DNA from: Dryococelus australis
Lineage: Eukaryota > Arthropoda > Insecta > Phasmatodea > Phasmatidae
Assembly: GCA_029891345.1 (NCBI GenBank)
Contig: CM056999.1
Location: 24,525,418 to 24,589,417, forward strand
Reading direction: 5' to 3'
DNA length: 64,000 bases
Shown: positions 42,795 through 55,985 of the stretch, in pieces
Position numbering within the stretch: the stretch's first letter is position 1
How the letters are laid out: every line of letters starts with the position of its first letter
Notes under the pieces: generated by a model
Databases searched by the model: none
Seen by the model: the letters and a program-made list of their open reading frames with translations, nothing else
Told to the model about the DNA's origin: nothing
Made by a program: the position numbers and the translations under genes

Positions 42795-43560
42795 GACAAA
42801 AGTACTCATCCCCTAGAGTGTTTGTTATGTGAGTTCCCTATTACAGATGGTTTGCATGTACAGAAATTTTTGGAATTCTTGAAACTCTTAATATAATTGC
42901 ACCAGAGTAACATAGCACCTGAACACAAAGTTTTGAAAATCATCTACTTATTTACACAGGGACCCCTCAAAGAAAGAACCAGGCAGGTCATTTCAAATCA
43001 CCTCACATTTGATCAGTATCACAGACTACTTCACTACTTCATTCCATCCATATTACTCAAAGAGTTGCAGTCACGTATGTTTAACAGACTCCAAGAGTAT
43101 AACAAAAGTTTATCAGTGTATGTTAGCCACATAAGGGAAGCTGTGGTGGTCTTACAACTGAACTTGTCCAAGAGCGATATTGTAAACAATATTTTAGAAT
43201 GCTTGGAGCCCCAGGAGCCTTCGCACTTAGTTTTCTTGGGCAAACAAAATACCTTTTCTGAGCTAGACCATCTTTGAATTCACTCGCAAAACATTAGGTT
43301 TGCTGACCAGCAAAGTGAAAAGTTCTATGCCCAAGACAGGTGCCGTAAAAAGCCAGGTCTCTCTTTTGACAGGAAAAGTAACCCACATGCTCTAGATACT
43401 AATGCGGTGAGCATAGGGAAGGTTAATAAGGAAAAGAGTGGCAAAGTAAGTGCCCCAACAACTTCTGCCAGTGACACATGAGTGTGTTTCTATTGCAAGG
43501 CAACTGTTCATTTTATTTCTAACTGTCCAAAACTTTTAGGAAAAAAGTCCCACAGGGAAA
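42795..43560 (+). pseudogene. Gypsy-type element (different family): Gag
   Basis: The frame at 42897-43277 shows VQKFLEFLKLL, IIYLFTQGPLKERTRQVI, YHRLLHYFIPSILLKELQSR, RLQEYNKSLSVYVSHIREA and NILECLEPQEPSHL, a classic capsid C-terminal half. The nucleocapsid after a stop at 43277 carries a zinc knuckle CFYCKATVHFISNC (about 43481-43522), an exact C-x2-C-x4-H-x4-C. This Gag has a single standard knuckle and no PHD-like fingers, so it is from another family than copies 1-4. Confidence 0.75.
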
Positions 43561-43699
43561 GTGAGTGGTCCTCCCTGCAATATTGGCAACTGTGCCAATT
43601 CTCAGCGCAATGCTCACATGTTAAGGTCTATTAATCTAGGACACTATTTTCAGCATATTTTTCGTCCTGGCATTTGTAACATTAAAACTCATTATAACT

Positions 43700-46430
43700 C
43701 TTTCCAAGTTAATTTTCCCAATGTCGTTGGTGTCCAGAAATCAGTCACACCTCATGTTGAAGTAAATCTGGGTCCTTTGTCAGTCCAGGATCTGGTGGAT
43801 TCTGTATTCACCTGTACTATTATTTCAGGGGAAATTTTTTAACCATTTGAAAGAGTTACAGCTGCTAGAGAAATCTGTCGAACCTTCAGAAGTCAAGTGT
43901 CATACTGCTTCTAGTGAGGCATTACCTATTTTGTGTTCTGTTAAGTTTAAGTTAAAGATTGTATGTTTTTCTTGGGTACGTGAATGTTTGGTTTCCGAGA
44001 AACTTGGCTTACTTTTTATTTGAGAGCTGACTTCATGGTTTTCACTGGGCTCATTTTAGACATGCAAGCACAACATATTTTCTTGGAATTTTGTCCTTCT
44101 GAAAAAATTGTTTTTGTTGGTTGTGACCAAGGTCAACACTGCTTATCAAAGGTCTGAACTGAGTCCATATTGTCTGTGGACAGTTTTGTGCCATTGGAAC
44201 CCCAGCAATGTGTTGCCATTCAAAACTTATGTAATGAATTTCCCAAACTATTCACTTCTGGGTTAGGTCTCACTGATATATTGGAATATTTAATTTAATT
44301 AGTAGACAAGGAGTATGTCACTAGCCCCCACCCCCCTCACTGTTATAGGCTAGCCCCTCCCAAAATTGATTTTTTGAGAGTATAGGTTCATGAATTAATA
44401 AATAAGGGAGTAATTAAACCCTCCACTTCCCAATATGCAAGTCCACCTTATTTGGTTCCTAAATCTGATAACAAACATAGAATGGTTATTGATTACCGTA
44501 AGGTTAACAAAAAAAATTGAAATTGACTGTCCCACTTCCTGGTCTATATTGGGCATTTAATTGGTTTGGTAAGGCTAAATTTTTCACCACTATTGATCTC
44601 AATTCAGGCTATCACCAAATTCCGCTATATAAAAATTCCAAACCAATTACAAGTTTTTGGGTACCTTCGAATTTCTATCAGTTCACACACATTCCTTTTG
44701 GATTGGCCACTGGTGCCCAAGTTCTTACATGTCTGTTGGACAAAATTTTGCACGGTGTAAAATTGAAGTATGTGTGCAACTATTTGGATGATTGGTGATA
44801 TACTAGGAATCATTTGAACAGCGTTTAGAGCATTTGAGAAAAGTTCTAATTAGTTTGCAAAAAGTAGGTCTGACTGTTATCCCTAAGAACATTAGATTTG
44901 ATGTACAAGAGATTTCTTTTCTGGGCCATAGAATTTCTGCACAAGGTGTTTCCATTGATCCTGAGAGTACTAAATGTATGAGAGATTACCTGCCACCTCA
45001 GGATGTTAAGGGCATTGCCCGTTTTGTTTACATGATTCAGTTTTTTAGCAAATTTATTTCCAACCCAACTGAGAAGACAACATAACTTAATTGTTTGCGT
45101 AATAAATCAGTACTGTTTAAATGGGGCGAAGAACAACAGAAAACTTTCGACACACTCAGAAATCGCAAAATGAACCCTCCTTTTCTTCGGATGTCCGACT
45201 TTTCAAAAGAGTTCATTCTGAAAATGTATGCTTCCAGTTTGGCAGTGGGAGCTGTCCTGTGTCAAGAATTTGATGGTGTTAGGCAACCAATTTATTTTGC
45301 TTCTCGCACACTTACACCCCAGGTCGTCAATTTATGAATTAGAATGCTTAGCAGTTGTGTTTGGCATTGATCACTTCAGACAATATCTGGAACGCGTAGA
45401 ATCCCTCTTGTAATGTTGTCGTGGCTTATGGCTCACCCACGATAACTAGTAAAGATTGGCCGTTGGGTAGTTCGAATTGCTTCTTTGAAATTTAGAGTAC
45501 AGCGCATTAGAGGATCACAAATTATAGTGGCTGATACTATCTCTCTTATGTTTGGGATTCTAAATCTTGCAATGAAACCGCTATTCTTCCAAAATGCAAT
45601 GTTTAGTTGGTTTTCCCTTTGGCTTTTACCGACATTAAGTAACATCAAGAAATGGATCAGGATTTAAAATAAATCATCTCAAATTTGAAATTAGGTCTTG
45701 AACAAAAGCCATATTTCCTATCCAGAGGTGTATTGTGTTGTAAATCTCGTGATAATGTTAAACATGCTGTGTTACCAAGCCCCCTCAAACCTTTAGCTTT
45801 TTATTATTTCCATTCATCCCCCCCTGGTAACCATTTATGAACCCCTACAACTATTCAGGCCATTAGAAAATATTTCAACTGGAAAGGCATGGATGCTGAA
45901 ATTGCAGAACATGCAAATATTGTAAGTTGTGTGCTTTGAGTAAGCCCACTCAAAACACTAATTTGGGTCTTCTGTCATTAGATGTGGCTGAGAAGCCTAT
46001 GCAAAAACTTTTTATTGCCTTTGTTGGCCAATTTCCTAGAAGCATACTTGGTAACAATATGTTATTAGTTTGTGTTGATGCCTTTTCTAAATTTATATGG
46101 CTCATCCCTATGAGAAAAGCTGATGCAGCATCAACTGTTCAGGCCTTGCAAGCCCGTGTATTCCAAAATTTTCGTGTTCCCATATATATTGTGTCTGATA
46201 ATGGTCCACAGTTCACTTCTAAAATTTTTTGTGACATGTGTTTTTCGTATTACATTCGCCATATCACGTTTCCATACAACCTACCTCCTTTTCATGCAGT
46301 GTGTTTCAACAGGAACCTCAGTTTGGCCCTTATAGTGCATAATAGGCATGTCCATTCCTGGGCTTCACACATGCTGATTATCACTAGGCGTCACAACATT
46401 TCTCTTGTAGAGAAATCTTCAGCAACCTAA
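43700..46430 (+). pseudogene. Gypsy-type element (different family): protease, RT, RNase H, integrase
   Basis: The protease site reads VDSVFTCTIIS (about 43800-43830), with DSG altered to DSV. RT blocks are INKGVIKPSTSQYASPPYLV and HRMVIDYRKVN (about 44400-44510), TTIDLNSGYHQIPL and HIPFGLATGAQ (44600-44720), with active box NYLDDW (about 44780). The thumb is EISFLGHRISAQG (about 44920). RNase H starts FSKEFILKMYASSLAVGAVL (45200-45260). The integrase (45930-46430) has the first Asp region changed (KLFIAFVGQFPRS where the family has an Asp) and the second Asp block VSDNGPQFTS present. The Glu region (CFNRN) has lost its Glu. About ten stops and shifts are present. Confidence 0.85.
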
Positions 46431-46434
46431 ATAA

Positions 46435-47420
46435 AGTTCACTAAATTGTGACACATTAGGTGTTATCTAAATCTATCACTGTAGAATAACCACCAAAGTG
46501 ATGTATTATAATTGGCAAAATATTTTATGAATACCTTAAAATACTGGAAATTCTACAAAATATTATATTTTTCTATTGGTCATATTATTAAAACCTCTCT
46601 GAATCTTCTTGTAGTACATAGCCATCATGGTTCGTTAAAACAGACCAAGCACTACTCAAAATTAAATATAGTTACTCACTTGGGACATGCTATGAAAACT
46701 CTAAAAGAAAAGTATCTTTGCCAGCAACACTGTAGCTAATAAACATCTAAGAACTAAATTTCGAATCGTACTGTTGGTGTAGGTCATGAAATTTTTTTCC
46801 AATCCTCTTGCACCATTTCTAGCTAAGCAGATAAACTGTATATTAATATTATTTCCACTGATAAGATTTTAAGCGATGTCCATCAGCAGTTATAAACATC
46901 CCATAGTCACCATTAAACAGAGAAAGTTAGTATCATCCTGCAAAATAATAACACTGTGCACTCCTCCTTCCAACATCAAAATAATTAATAAAAAAATTTG
47001 ACACAGGAAAAAAAATCATTTTTGTCTCTCAGCATATTAATTCATTCAAAGTTTAATTATTTTCAAATTGAATGCCGTTCACTGGTTAGGAAAATTAAAC
47101 ACAGCAATAAAACAAATTACCTGTAAAACTAATAGAATATTTATTTATTTACACTAATTATTAATATACATTCTTACAACTATGAGATTTTGACTTTCAA
47201 TAATTTTAAAACAAGCATTTAAAGCAGTGGACCATCAATCAATACACAATGAAATAAATAAAAATTCAATGTTCATAAAATATTAAAATACCACTTCTCA
47301 ATATTGCAAATACAGTGATGCAAGGTAATAGCATTATGATTAAGCTTATATGGATGTGCCAGTTGTAAGTAAGTTTGAAATAAATGCAAGAGAATAACTT
47401 CCCACAATAAAATACAAATG
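46435..47420. other. Unassigned AT-rich sequence
   Basis: No gene or repeat is recognised between the end of the Gypsy-type pol and the partial LTR. The ORF at 46512-46739 has no motif. Confidence 0.35.
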
Positions 47421-47815
47421 TGAGATTTGCTCACATCCCTCGCCTCCTAGACAGTTTGCCCGGTCAGGCAATGTTTCGGTGCAACATGCATCTACACTCT
47501 ATTCAGCATTTATTGTGAGGTGCATCAGTACATCAGTGTGTTCGTGTATCACACAAGTTGTGGGACACTCGTGTGCCAGTGTAGTGCAGGTTAGGGTACC
47601 CCAGCATGTCACCAAGCTACAAGTTAAAATAGGGCCTGTTACAAAAGGGCTTAATGACAACTACAATATGGACCCTTATACAGAGTACACTAAAGACATC
47701 CCAAGAAAATGGTCTTATTGATTGTTATATCCTTAAAATGTTTATTACAAGTGTCCACTATTTTTGATTTAATGTGTTTCACCTTCACCTCATTACATTT
47801 ATTATGATGTGGCGC
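47421..47815 (+). repeat. Partial LTR of the copy 1/copy 4 Gypsy family
   Basis: It starts TGAGATTTGCTC and shares with the copy 1 LTR, in order, CCTCCTAGACAGTTTGCCC, the GTAGTGCAGGTTAG phrase, CAAAAGGGCTTAATGACAAC, CTTATT then CCTTAAAATGTTTATT, and CACCTTCACCTCATTAC. It stops near 47815, about halfway through the usual 880 bp. No internal region is attached, so it is a truncated solo-type LTR. Confidence 0.65.
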
Positions 47816-48282
47816 CCTATATACTACTGGGACACTGAAGGGCAGCCTCAAATGGCCTTTTAGTCAGAAAAATATCTACTTTGAAGTGAATGTGAATAGT
47901 GCAAATCAACATCGAACATATATAATTACATAATGGATAAAAGAGAGACACGTGCATAGGTATTTTCAAAAATGAAACAAGTTTATTAATATTTTATCAG
48001 CCTTGGTAATGGCTCTTTCAGCATAACATCTCACAGTGTTTTACACACACACACTTATATATATACTTTGATTATATCCATGGAAATAACTACCAGATTG
48101 ATCCCAAAGAAATTATTTTTCAAAAGAAGGTTAATATGTTATTTATTGCACCCAAGCAAACTCATCAACAAAATACACGAAAATAATTCTAAGGATTTAA
48201 TTTTTCCTAAAATTTTCTCATTAGCGGTAACATTGACAAAATGTAAAAAAAAAAAAAAAGCCCCATCTGAAAAATTATAGTT

Positions 48283-48645
48283 ATAGGCTTTTAACTATGG
48301 CAAAAACCATCTTTGTATTAACAGACAAGCAAAAATAGCATAAATAGCACATTATAAAAGCCGCATTAATTATAACTGGCTGTTTGACTAGAGCAAAAGC
48401 TATCATTCATATTAACAAGCCAACAAAAATGGCAGAAATAGCACATTATTAAATACATCATTCATATTAACAAGACAACAAAAATGGCAGAAATAGCACA
48501 TTATAAAAGCTCAATTAAATATTACTGGCTGTTTGACTAGAGCAAAAGCCATCGTTCATACTAACAATAAAACAAAAGTGACATAAATAGCACATTATAA
48601 AAGCCACATTAAATATCACTGGCTGTTTGACTAGATCGAAGGCCA
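48283..48645 (+). repeat. Tandem repeat, about 3.5 units of ~115 bp
   Basis: Units contain ACTGGCTGTTTGACTAGAGC, AAAAGCCATC, ACAAAAATGGCAGAAATAGC and ACATTATAAAAGCC. They start near 48283, 48378, 48519 and 48617. One unit is shortened, with a partial duplication of the CATTCATATTAACAAG...ATAGCACATT part at 48403-48505. There is no coding content. Confidence 0.75.
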
Positions 48646-48649
48646 TTTA

Positions 48650-51600
48650 CACGTAACATTTTAATTTAATATTAGTATTTACTAGAATAATGTATACCCT
48701 ACTTGGAAGTGTTTTCTATTTCTATGGCCATTCGAAGTAGTACAAGGCCATTCATACTAATATAATTTAAATTTTAGATTTCAACATTTTTTTCTTTTTG
48801 AAAGCTCTGACAAGACAACGAAATTCGTTATAAAACAGACTACTAGAAATGCATGGTGAATATATTTAAAGTTTCCTATAAGGACGAAAATATTGTCCTT
48901 CCTCAAACATCCTTAAGGGCATACACATTTTACAAACATTTAAATTGGTTTCTTAAATTTCAATACAGATGGTCCATCAGGGCACAACCATCATCCCCTG
49001 ACTGGCTGCTCCACCGATCTTAAATACAGAAAATATTCCAAATGTTTCATTCATGCTCAGTCAATAGGAAACAGCAAAGGGATGAAAGTTCTTCCATGCC
49101 GACGAAACTTCCAGATGGTTAATGTAAGGGGCTGAAGTTTCTTCTACACCAACGCTGTTATGACGTCCGCACATTCCCCCGAGACAATTCCACAAGGTGC
49201 CACTTGAGAGTGCAGGGTGCGCCCCCATCAGTTTCTTCAGCTCTCCTATCTAGATGGCTGAGAAGATATGACCAAGTCGGAAGTGTCGCTGAAGTGTTCT
49301 GTCTTGTAACGGGATGGTGGAAGAAAAATCCCGTTGTGAGCAACAAAATGCACACAAAATCTAGTAAGAGTTGTAGGTTTCTAAGTTTGTGTAGTTATTA
49401 TAGAAGTAGTCTGTATTTACGTGAAAACTGATTACTTTATACACCAAGGTCAGGAAATAGTTTGATTAGGTCTGCTGTTTTGAACGTGGCGAAACATTCA
49501 CTCACAGTCCAATAAATATATATTTTTTTATTGGTGTTCGATATATAACATGTTCGGTAAAATAAAATCCTCAGCTCGAAAAAAAAACGATGAATTTTGT
49601 GGCATATATTAGAATTTAAGTAACTTCGTGTACAGTTCATTACAATTCTGGCGTAAGTTAAAAAAAAAAAAAAAGTATTCACTCTTGGGTACGAAAATAA
49701 GCAGAAAGGAAAAAAGTATTAAATTGAGACTACCCCTCACAATCCAACCTTTTTTTCAAAAAGGGGATCATCTTGAAGACCACTAATGGCAAGAGCCTAA
49801 AGAACAAGAAAAACTACTAGGTCTAGAAGAACATTGAATATCGAAGAGTCGTAGAAAGAAGCATCAGAAAAGGCACCATCTCCAATGGCCCAGAATAAGC
49901 TTGAAGAACTCGAAGAAACATGAAGATCTCGAAGAAAGTATCTAGAAGAGAGTGATGAAAGGCCGAAGAGCCCCATCTGGAGTGGCCACACCCGAAGACG
50001 ACTCCACAAGCCTCCATCACCAGCATTGGAGAGGAAACTCATCTCTCGGAAGAAAACAGAATCCATCTGGTGGAATATTGGAGGAGTTGCTATGAAGTAG
50101 CTCCACCACTCCATCATGACAGCACCAAAAACAAATCCAAACAAACTTGCGCAAGTTTGTAGCACATGTACAATTTATTTGTAACACATGTACAATTTAT
50201 ATCAGAAAATTTCGACGACAAAATGTATGCATATCTTATTCTAATTATCAAACAGTGTTTCAAAAACGAAGTTCATATTCTTTGTTAGAAAAAATTTTCT
50301 TTACCCTGGTAAGGTATATATCAAGAGTATTTTTCTAAATTATTTGTAATTCCTAATAATCTGACAGCTTGTTATAGTGTCATGTTGGGTTGGTTTACAT
50401 TTCAAGGAGCTGTAAGGTGTTTGAAAATTTATACTGTACCTGGGGTGCCAGGCATTGTTTGGCGAATAATACCAAGTTGATGTGCAGAGCTGACTCTGTG
50501 TCTCAGGATTGTGTGCTGACGACCATAGTCAGCATCCTTCCGATGTTGTTGGTCTTCTGCTCCTCGGGGATAATTAATAAAAACACAAATGCTACCTGGT
50601 GGACTCTTCGAGCAGACCATACACCCATAGACTTACGAACAACAGAACAATTTAACTTGGAGATCCGCAGTACCTGGTAACACATGAAACAATTTTTTGG
50701 CAGGAAGATATATGCCTGCGCCCTTAAATGCCCAAAGGTGACCCGAATAAAACTCGTAATACCATTTTGCATGGAATTATTGGGTTTATTTTACATCTTC
50801 TTACGAAACAACTTACAAAGTTCACCGGGCTTTAGACCTGCTGACAGAAGTTACATTGTAAAACACAGGCACCTTGAACCCAGGTGGGGTGCCTCCATGG
50901 TGTGGAGAAATGAAAAAGAGCTATTTAGTGGAAAATATGGCAAATATGATAGGTATTGCCCAGTGCCAGGCTTCACCAGTGGTGGTGCCGAAATTGGAGA
51001 GCTGACTCATTTCGAAGCTCAAGGTCGTGCCTGCTTTTCCTGCTCCTTGTAGATTAATTAATAAAAGCACTTACGGAAATCTTCGTGGACACTTAGGACG
51101 GACCACAGACCACCTGGGTTAAATACTCTGACGTGGAAACATTGCTTACAGAACACTATTAGAATTTACATGTAATATAACCATTTCAGAAATTGCGGGA
51201 AATGAAGGTCCCGTGCCCTTATGCACCCAAAGGCGTAGATGGAATTAAACACTCACAGTTCCAGTGACATTACTTATTCGTCATGACTCTACATACTTTT
51301 CAATGAAAGTGACTTTACATATAGCACCGAACTTCACTGGTCGGTAGTGGTAATACAGATAAAAGCCACATGGGCAGCACAATAATTACATTAGTATTTG
51401 GATCCCGGTGGCAATGCAAAACCAACCGGCAGAGCAGGGATGAAGTCACAAGCGGTTAAAATATAATAGGTTCCTGAATATTGCAGTCTATTAAAGTTAG
51501 TATGATTGGTAACACAGATTAAATTCCACCCAAGCATGCGTGGCGCGATACACGACGACGCGACTCACCCCTCCAGTTGCCGAGCGCTGACTGACTTGCC

Positions 51601-54355
51601 ACAAGAGCACGAGAGCCGGCTTTGGCGGGCCTATGCACAACGCAACACTACATGCTGGTCCAAAACACTATAAAACTTAATTTGGGTCAAACCCAGGCAC
51701 AGGAGGCACACAATAAATTCAAATAACTACAAGGAACATAATAAACCCTTAATATATGTTAATCGATGAGATGAAGGTGATACACATGATATGTAAACAA
51801 ACAACAAACAGAAAAAAATACTAATTAAAATTGGTATGGATCAAGACTGGCTTTGATCTGCACGTCTTTCCCAGTCTCGCAATAAGTTTGTGAATTGTGT
51901 CAACACTCAAATAAATATATTATTTTTTCCACGCAATTTGGCGCTACTTATATATTACTACGCCAAGCTGAGTCGGTGGCTGGCTGAACTCACACACACA
52001 AGTTTCACTGAACTACCCCCCTGCTACCCTGGCTAGCCCTTCTCTACAATGCACTGCCCTACACTACTTGGCACACATTACCAACACTGCACGCTGAGGC
52101 ACTCTGTGTAGTGTGTTCATCTTGTGGGCGAAGACCCTCGCTGTGGCAGGTAAACGGTGTAGGGAGGATACAGCAGACAGTGTCAACGTGGCCATACAAG
52201 ATATTATGTTGCAAGTTACTATTCCCCCACAATTCAAGTCCTTGGGAAGGTGAGAGGTGGAATAACGGACGGCAAGACGAAACAGTTCTGGTTAATTAAG
52301 CTATTGTTTAACTAATAAGTAGAAAACATGATGATGTCCGCCTGATATGCATGAAAACACAAGTGCTAACACGATGTGGCCTACCTCTTTAGACACTGAG
52401 CGAAAACTTAACTTTCAACATGGCGTGCCAGCCGGCGTTGGTGGGCAGGCAAGCCAAGTGAGAACAACTTTCTACACACATTTTTACATAAAACACTCTG
52501 CACTTGCTTACCTTGCTGAATACATGTATAAATAATTACTCTATCAGGCTATCTTTAACACAGATACAATACCCTTGGTGGAATGACATGGGGATGAAAC
52601 ACAGGATAATGAAATATACATGAGCATGATAAAGCCCTTTGCAATAGCTCGCGGGATTGTAACTACACTTTCGTAGGGCGTCTATTATGCCTGCGTGTTC
52701 TAGTGTGCTTGAGCATTGCCTTATTGTGCACCTTTCTTACTTATGCCTTACAGACTCTACTTTCATGTATTCATGCACGTGAGGCACACCTAGCCTGCTG
52801 GCCATGCTTCACTGGCTCACACAACACTTTACTCTGCTTTCATCACACACATCACTATGGTTACCTAATCGCCCTAGTGCATGGTGTTTTAGTCCTATTC
52901 AAAGTGCCTCATGGACTTCACTGATGTGCACGAGGGCCTGGTAGAGTCCGGATTTCAGCTGTATCGAGGATGTTAATGGCGGGCAAATGAACTGGAGGGT
53001 CGTTGTTAACATCAAAGGCCTCCCTCTCCTCTATACACCTTGCAGGGCTGTTTACAGTCGTCCAACATCACCTGTCACAGGAGAACTTATTCTGCTCCCC
53101 TCGATGTGAATGTAGTGCATAGGGTGACCTATGCCATCGAATCTGTGTCTGCTATTGCTGCCTCACGTGGATTTGTCACTTGTGGTACACTGATACATCG
53201 CCCCATTCTGTGCAGTCCCGTTGCGGATGTCGTTGCCTCCTTGTCCTGTGTAGCAGTAGTGAGCTAGCCGACTCACTGCCCTTGCTGTCTCCATCACTAT
53301 TTACACATGTACTCCTCTTGATCTCGCAAATATGTTGCTTCCCATAGCATCATGGTGAGCAAATCATGTGGGGTGGCGATCGTTTGTTGAGGTTCCCACG
53401 GCAGACCATGTCTGCTTCGCGGCCTTTTGGCTGGTTCCGACCTGCTTGCTTGAAAGTTTGGTGACAACAGCAGGTAGTGTGCCATCGGCTGCTATTGCTT
53501 CTGCTGGTTCCAGTGCTTTGCCTGAATAGTGGTGCTCCATGGCACTGTCAGACAAGTCGGTGCCGACCATCAGTCTTGCCCCTGCTGTCACCATTATGTT
53601 GGGTGATGTTGGGCTGACACATCTGTTGCTCTGCTTCCTGTGTGAGGTGCTGACCCACTTTCCTGCATCCTGACACTCCCAGGTTGTTCGGCAGAGTTGC
53701 GTCAGCTTGGTCACCTGGGTGTCCATGCTAGTTCCATGCTCTCCTGTTTTCATGTGCTTGCTATCTACACTCATTGTGTGCTTCTCACTCTTGCTGGTGC
53801 CAATTCACCATCTTATTCTGGCAGCATGGCCTCATTGGCCACCTTCTTCCTCCCAACTGGCTCAACAGAGCTCGGCAGTTGCATTGCCGCTGTGGGTCGC
53901 TGGAACAATTGGTGTATTTCCACAAAGGATATCCTGCTTAGACAGGCATATGTCATCCCAGAGTGTCCGGAATATTCTCCCCCTCGGAATAAATATCTAA
54001 ATATGTTGTAGGTTCGAGACTCCATATGACCTAGTGGAGTCCTGTCCACTTTTGTGCCAAATTTGTGCAAAATTTTCGCATCGCACCTGACTGCAGGTAA
54101 GCATGCAAGTACACCAGTTGGTCTGGTGTTAGCGCCAGTCATGGTTGGGTAGTTTCTGGTGCCCACCGTGCTGCATTCTGTGACTGATGAGGCCGTTGTT
54201 CTCGGTGTCAGCATGGCCACCTCTCCCCTCTTGCACCAATTTACAGTTTTAGCCCATGCCAGCAGCATGCAACTGAAAGTAAAGTTTCTTCTGTCAAGTA
54301 GAATTAGCGTAACTTTTATGGATAAAGTAAATGTGCAATGGACTCTGCATGTATT
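48650..54355. other. Unassigned region with a diverged direct repeat
   Basis: No gene is supported. A pair of loosely similar segments at about 50430-50760 and 50930-51260 share GTGCCAGGC, GCAGAGCTGACTC, CTGCTCCT...ATTAATTAATAAAA and CCCTTA..TGCCCAAAGG, so a roughly 480-bp unit is duplicated. It could be the LTRs of a small element. The segment 49790-50130 is purine-rich on the plus strand (AAGAAGAACTCGAAGAA-like), giving a spurious minus ORF. Frames of 104-151 codons on both strands at 53364-54268 show no known domain. Confidence 0.4.
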
Positions 54356-54359
54356 ATTT

Positions 54360-55373
54360 CAGTGTATTGCCTTCGGGCACTTTATGACACGGATAACTCA
54401 GAAATCCTGCCAAAAGTGTCAATGTCTCATTCAGTGTTTTTGTGCATTTGTTCAATTTCAATATGCAAGTGCTATGGTAACTCATTAATTTAAGGTGTGT
54501 AATCCAGCCTGAATAGGCCTACCATTTTACAAACATGACAGACAACATTTAATATTTCACATGAGGAGTACAGTATATACGACAGGAAGTTGCATCAGGG
54601 TGATCGGCCTACCATCCAGAGATGTTCAAGAGTAAACAACTCTACCACGACATTTTGAAATCATGCTTATGATGTCTTGTACCTATCAGATAACAACATT
54701 TTTCTGACATTCCTAACCTCAACTTACACAACCCCTCAAAAACACTTTCACCCTCACTCACCCCACCACACTGCATCAAAATGTCACCCTTCCATTGCGT
54801 AATTTTACATCTACAAATATCCTCAGCCAAACGAACCTTAAAAACACCAAGGTTTCACTGCTAAAATTTTCAGGCCTAAACTCCTGCAATTATTTTCCTG
54901 CAGATATTTTCTGTCTACCTGAAACTGGAACATCAGAGTCGGCTATAAGGGACCAGCAACAGTGTTAGATGCACTCAGTTTGCCATCCAGACACCTGGAA
55001 AACACACCAAGTGGCATAAGGGGAAAGCATGGCAAGTCATCACAGCAGCAGGGGCCATTGTGGAAGTGGAAAAGAGCACACTGAGGAAGACTGCTATCTT
55101 GGGGCGGCGAGGTGAGGTCAGATGCACCCACCATCTTCTCAGTGCTGTACAAAGAGACAGGTGCATGCAAACAGCCCCTCCCTCCTGCCGCATCAGACCA
55201 GCTAGGAGGTATCTATTGGGCACGTAGATGCGCGTGCATGCGCCACCACCTCCTCTGCTGGTCGGTCGACACCACCTAATGGCACGTGCAGAGCGGACAA
55301 CCATTTGAGGGGAAGGTGGTCGCTCCCCTCCAAAGTTGTGCCACACTTCAGTTCCTATGTGGTCTTGTTTACA
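54360..55373 (+). other. Leader of Gypsy copy 3
   Basis: GCCTTCGGGCACTTTATGAC at about 54370 parallels the copy 1 leader (about 15626). Later CCTGCAATTATTTTCCTGCA and GGCTATAAGGGACCAGC fit the leaders of the family. No LTR could be matched upstream. Confidence 0.45.
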
Positions 55374-55985
55374 ATGGCTGGTCAGATGCAAACGAGTGCC
55401 CCGGAACTCTTGTGTCTGCAATGCTTGCTCTCTATTCCTCAATACAGAGTGGCTAAGTACGAATAAAGCACAAAACACTCACTGCGACCAGAAGTCCAGT
55501 CCTATCACCAGCAACATCGAAGTGAAGGACATTTGCAGGAAAAGTGAAACAGTACTAACCAACCAGTCAATTATTCGGACAGCAAATCAACAGAAACTTT
55601 ACCAAATTGCAGTCAACTGAACTAGTGTAACAATTTTTTGTGTGTGGGATACGGCAAAATAATCCTTAGGTGTACTCTGTGCCAAACACAATATCACAGT
55701 GATTGCCTAAATCCAAGCAAAACTGCAACCATAATGGGACCTAACTTTGTATGCAAACATTGTAGTGTAAACCTGAAACCACAAGAATCGCTATATAACT
55801 GGCCTAACTTTTTCACAGAACTACACTGGCAAGTCATCTCATGTCATAGACCAGACTGTCAAGGAGGAGTTTGTGATGTAAACAAACAGTGTCGTGTTTG
55901 TGGTGTATTCGTACACGGGTCATGTCTGACTATGAGAGAAAGGCTGTCAGCACAGGGAGATCAATCCACGTGTTAAGACTGCATG
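55374..55985 (+). pseudogene. Gypsy copy 3: two PHD-like zinc fingers upstream of Gag capsid
   Basis: The ATG at 55374 gives MAGQMQTSAPELLCLQCL, as in copy 1. The frame 55638-55976 holds two fingers. The first is CTLCQTQYHSDCL...FVCKHC (C-x2-C-x4-H-x2-C-x14-C-x2-C). The second has CHRPDC, CRVCGVFVHGSCL and a final CxDC whose middle codon is TAA at 55974-55976. The CxxCxxxxHxxC followed by an aromatic residue and CxxC is the second half of a PHD finger. The fingers are followed by the Pro-rich linker and capsid. This is the best-preserved copy of the domain in the window. Confidence 0.65.

Noticed and set aside
49797-50165. 122-codon minus-strand frame rich in Ser/Leu/Phe
   Set aside because: It is the complement of purine-rich GAAGAAC-type low-complexity DNA; no conserved feature.
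53364-54268. Open frames of 97-151 codons on both strands
   Set aside because: Overlapping frames on opposite strands with no motif, no start context and no partner nearby; expected in moderately GC-rich sequence.
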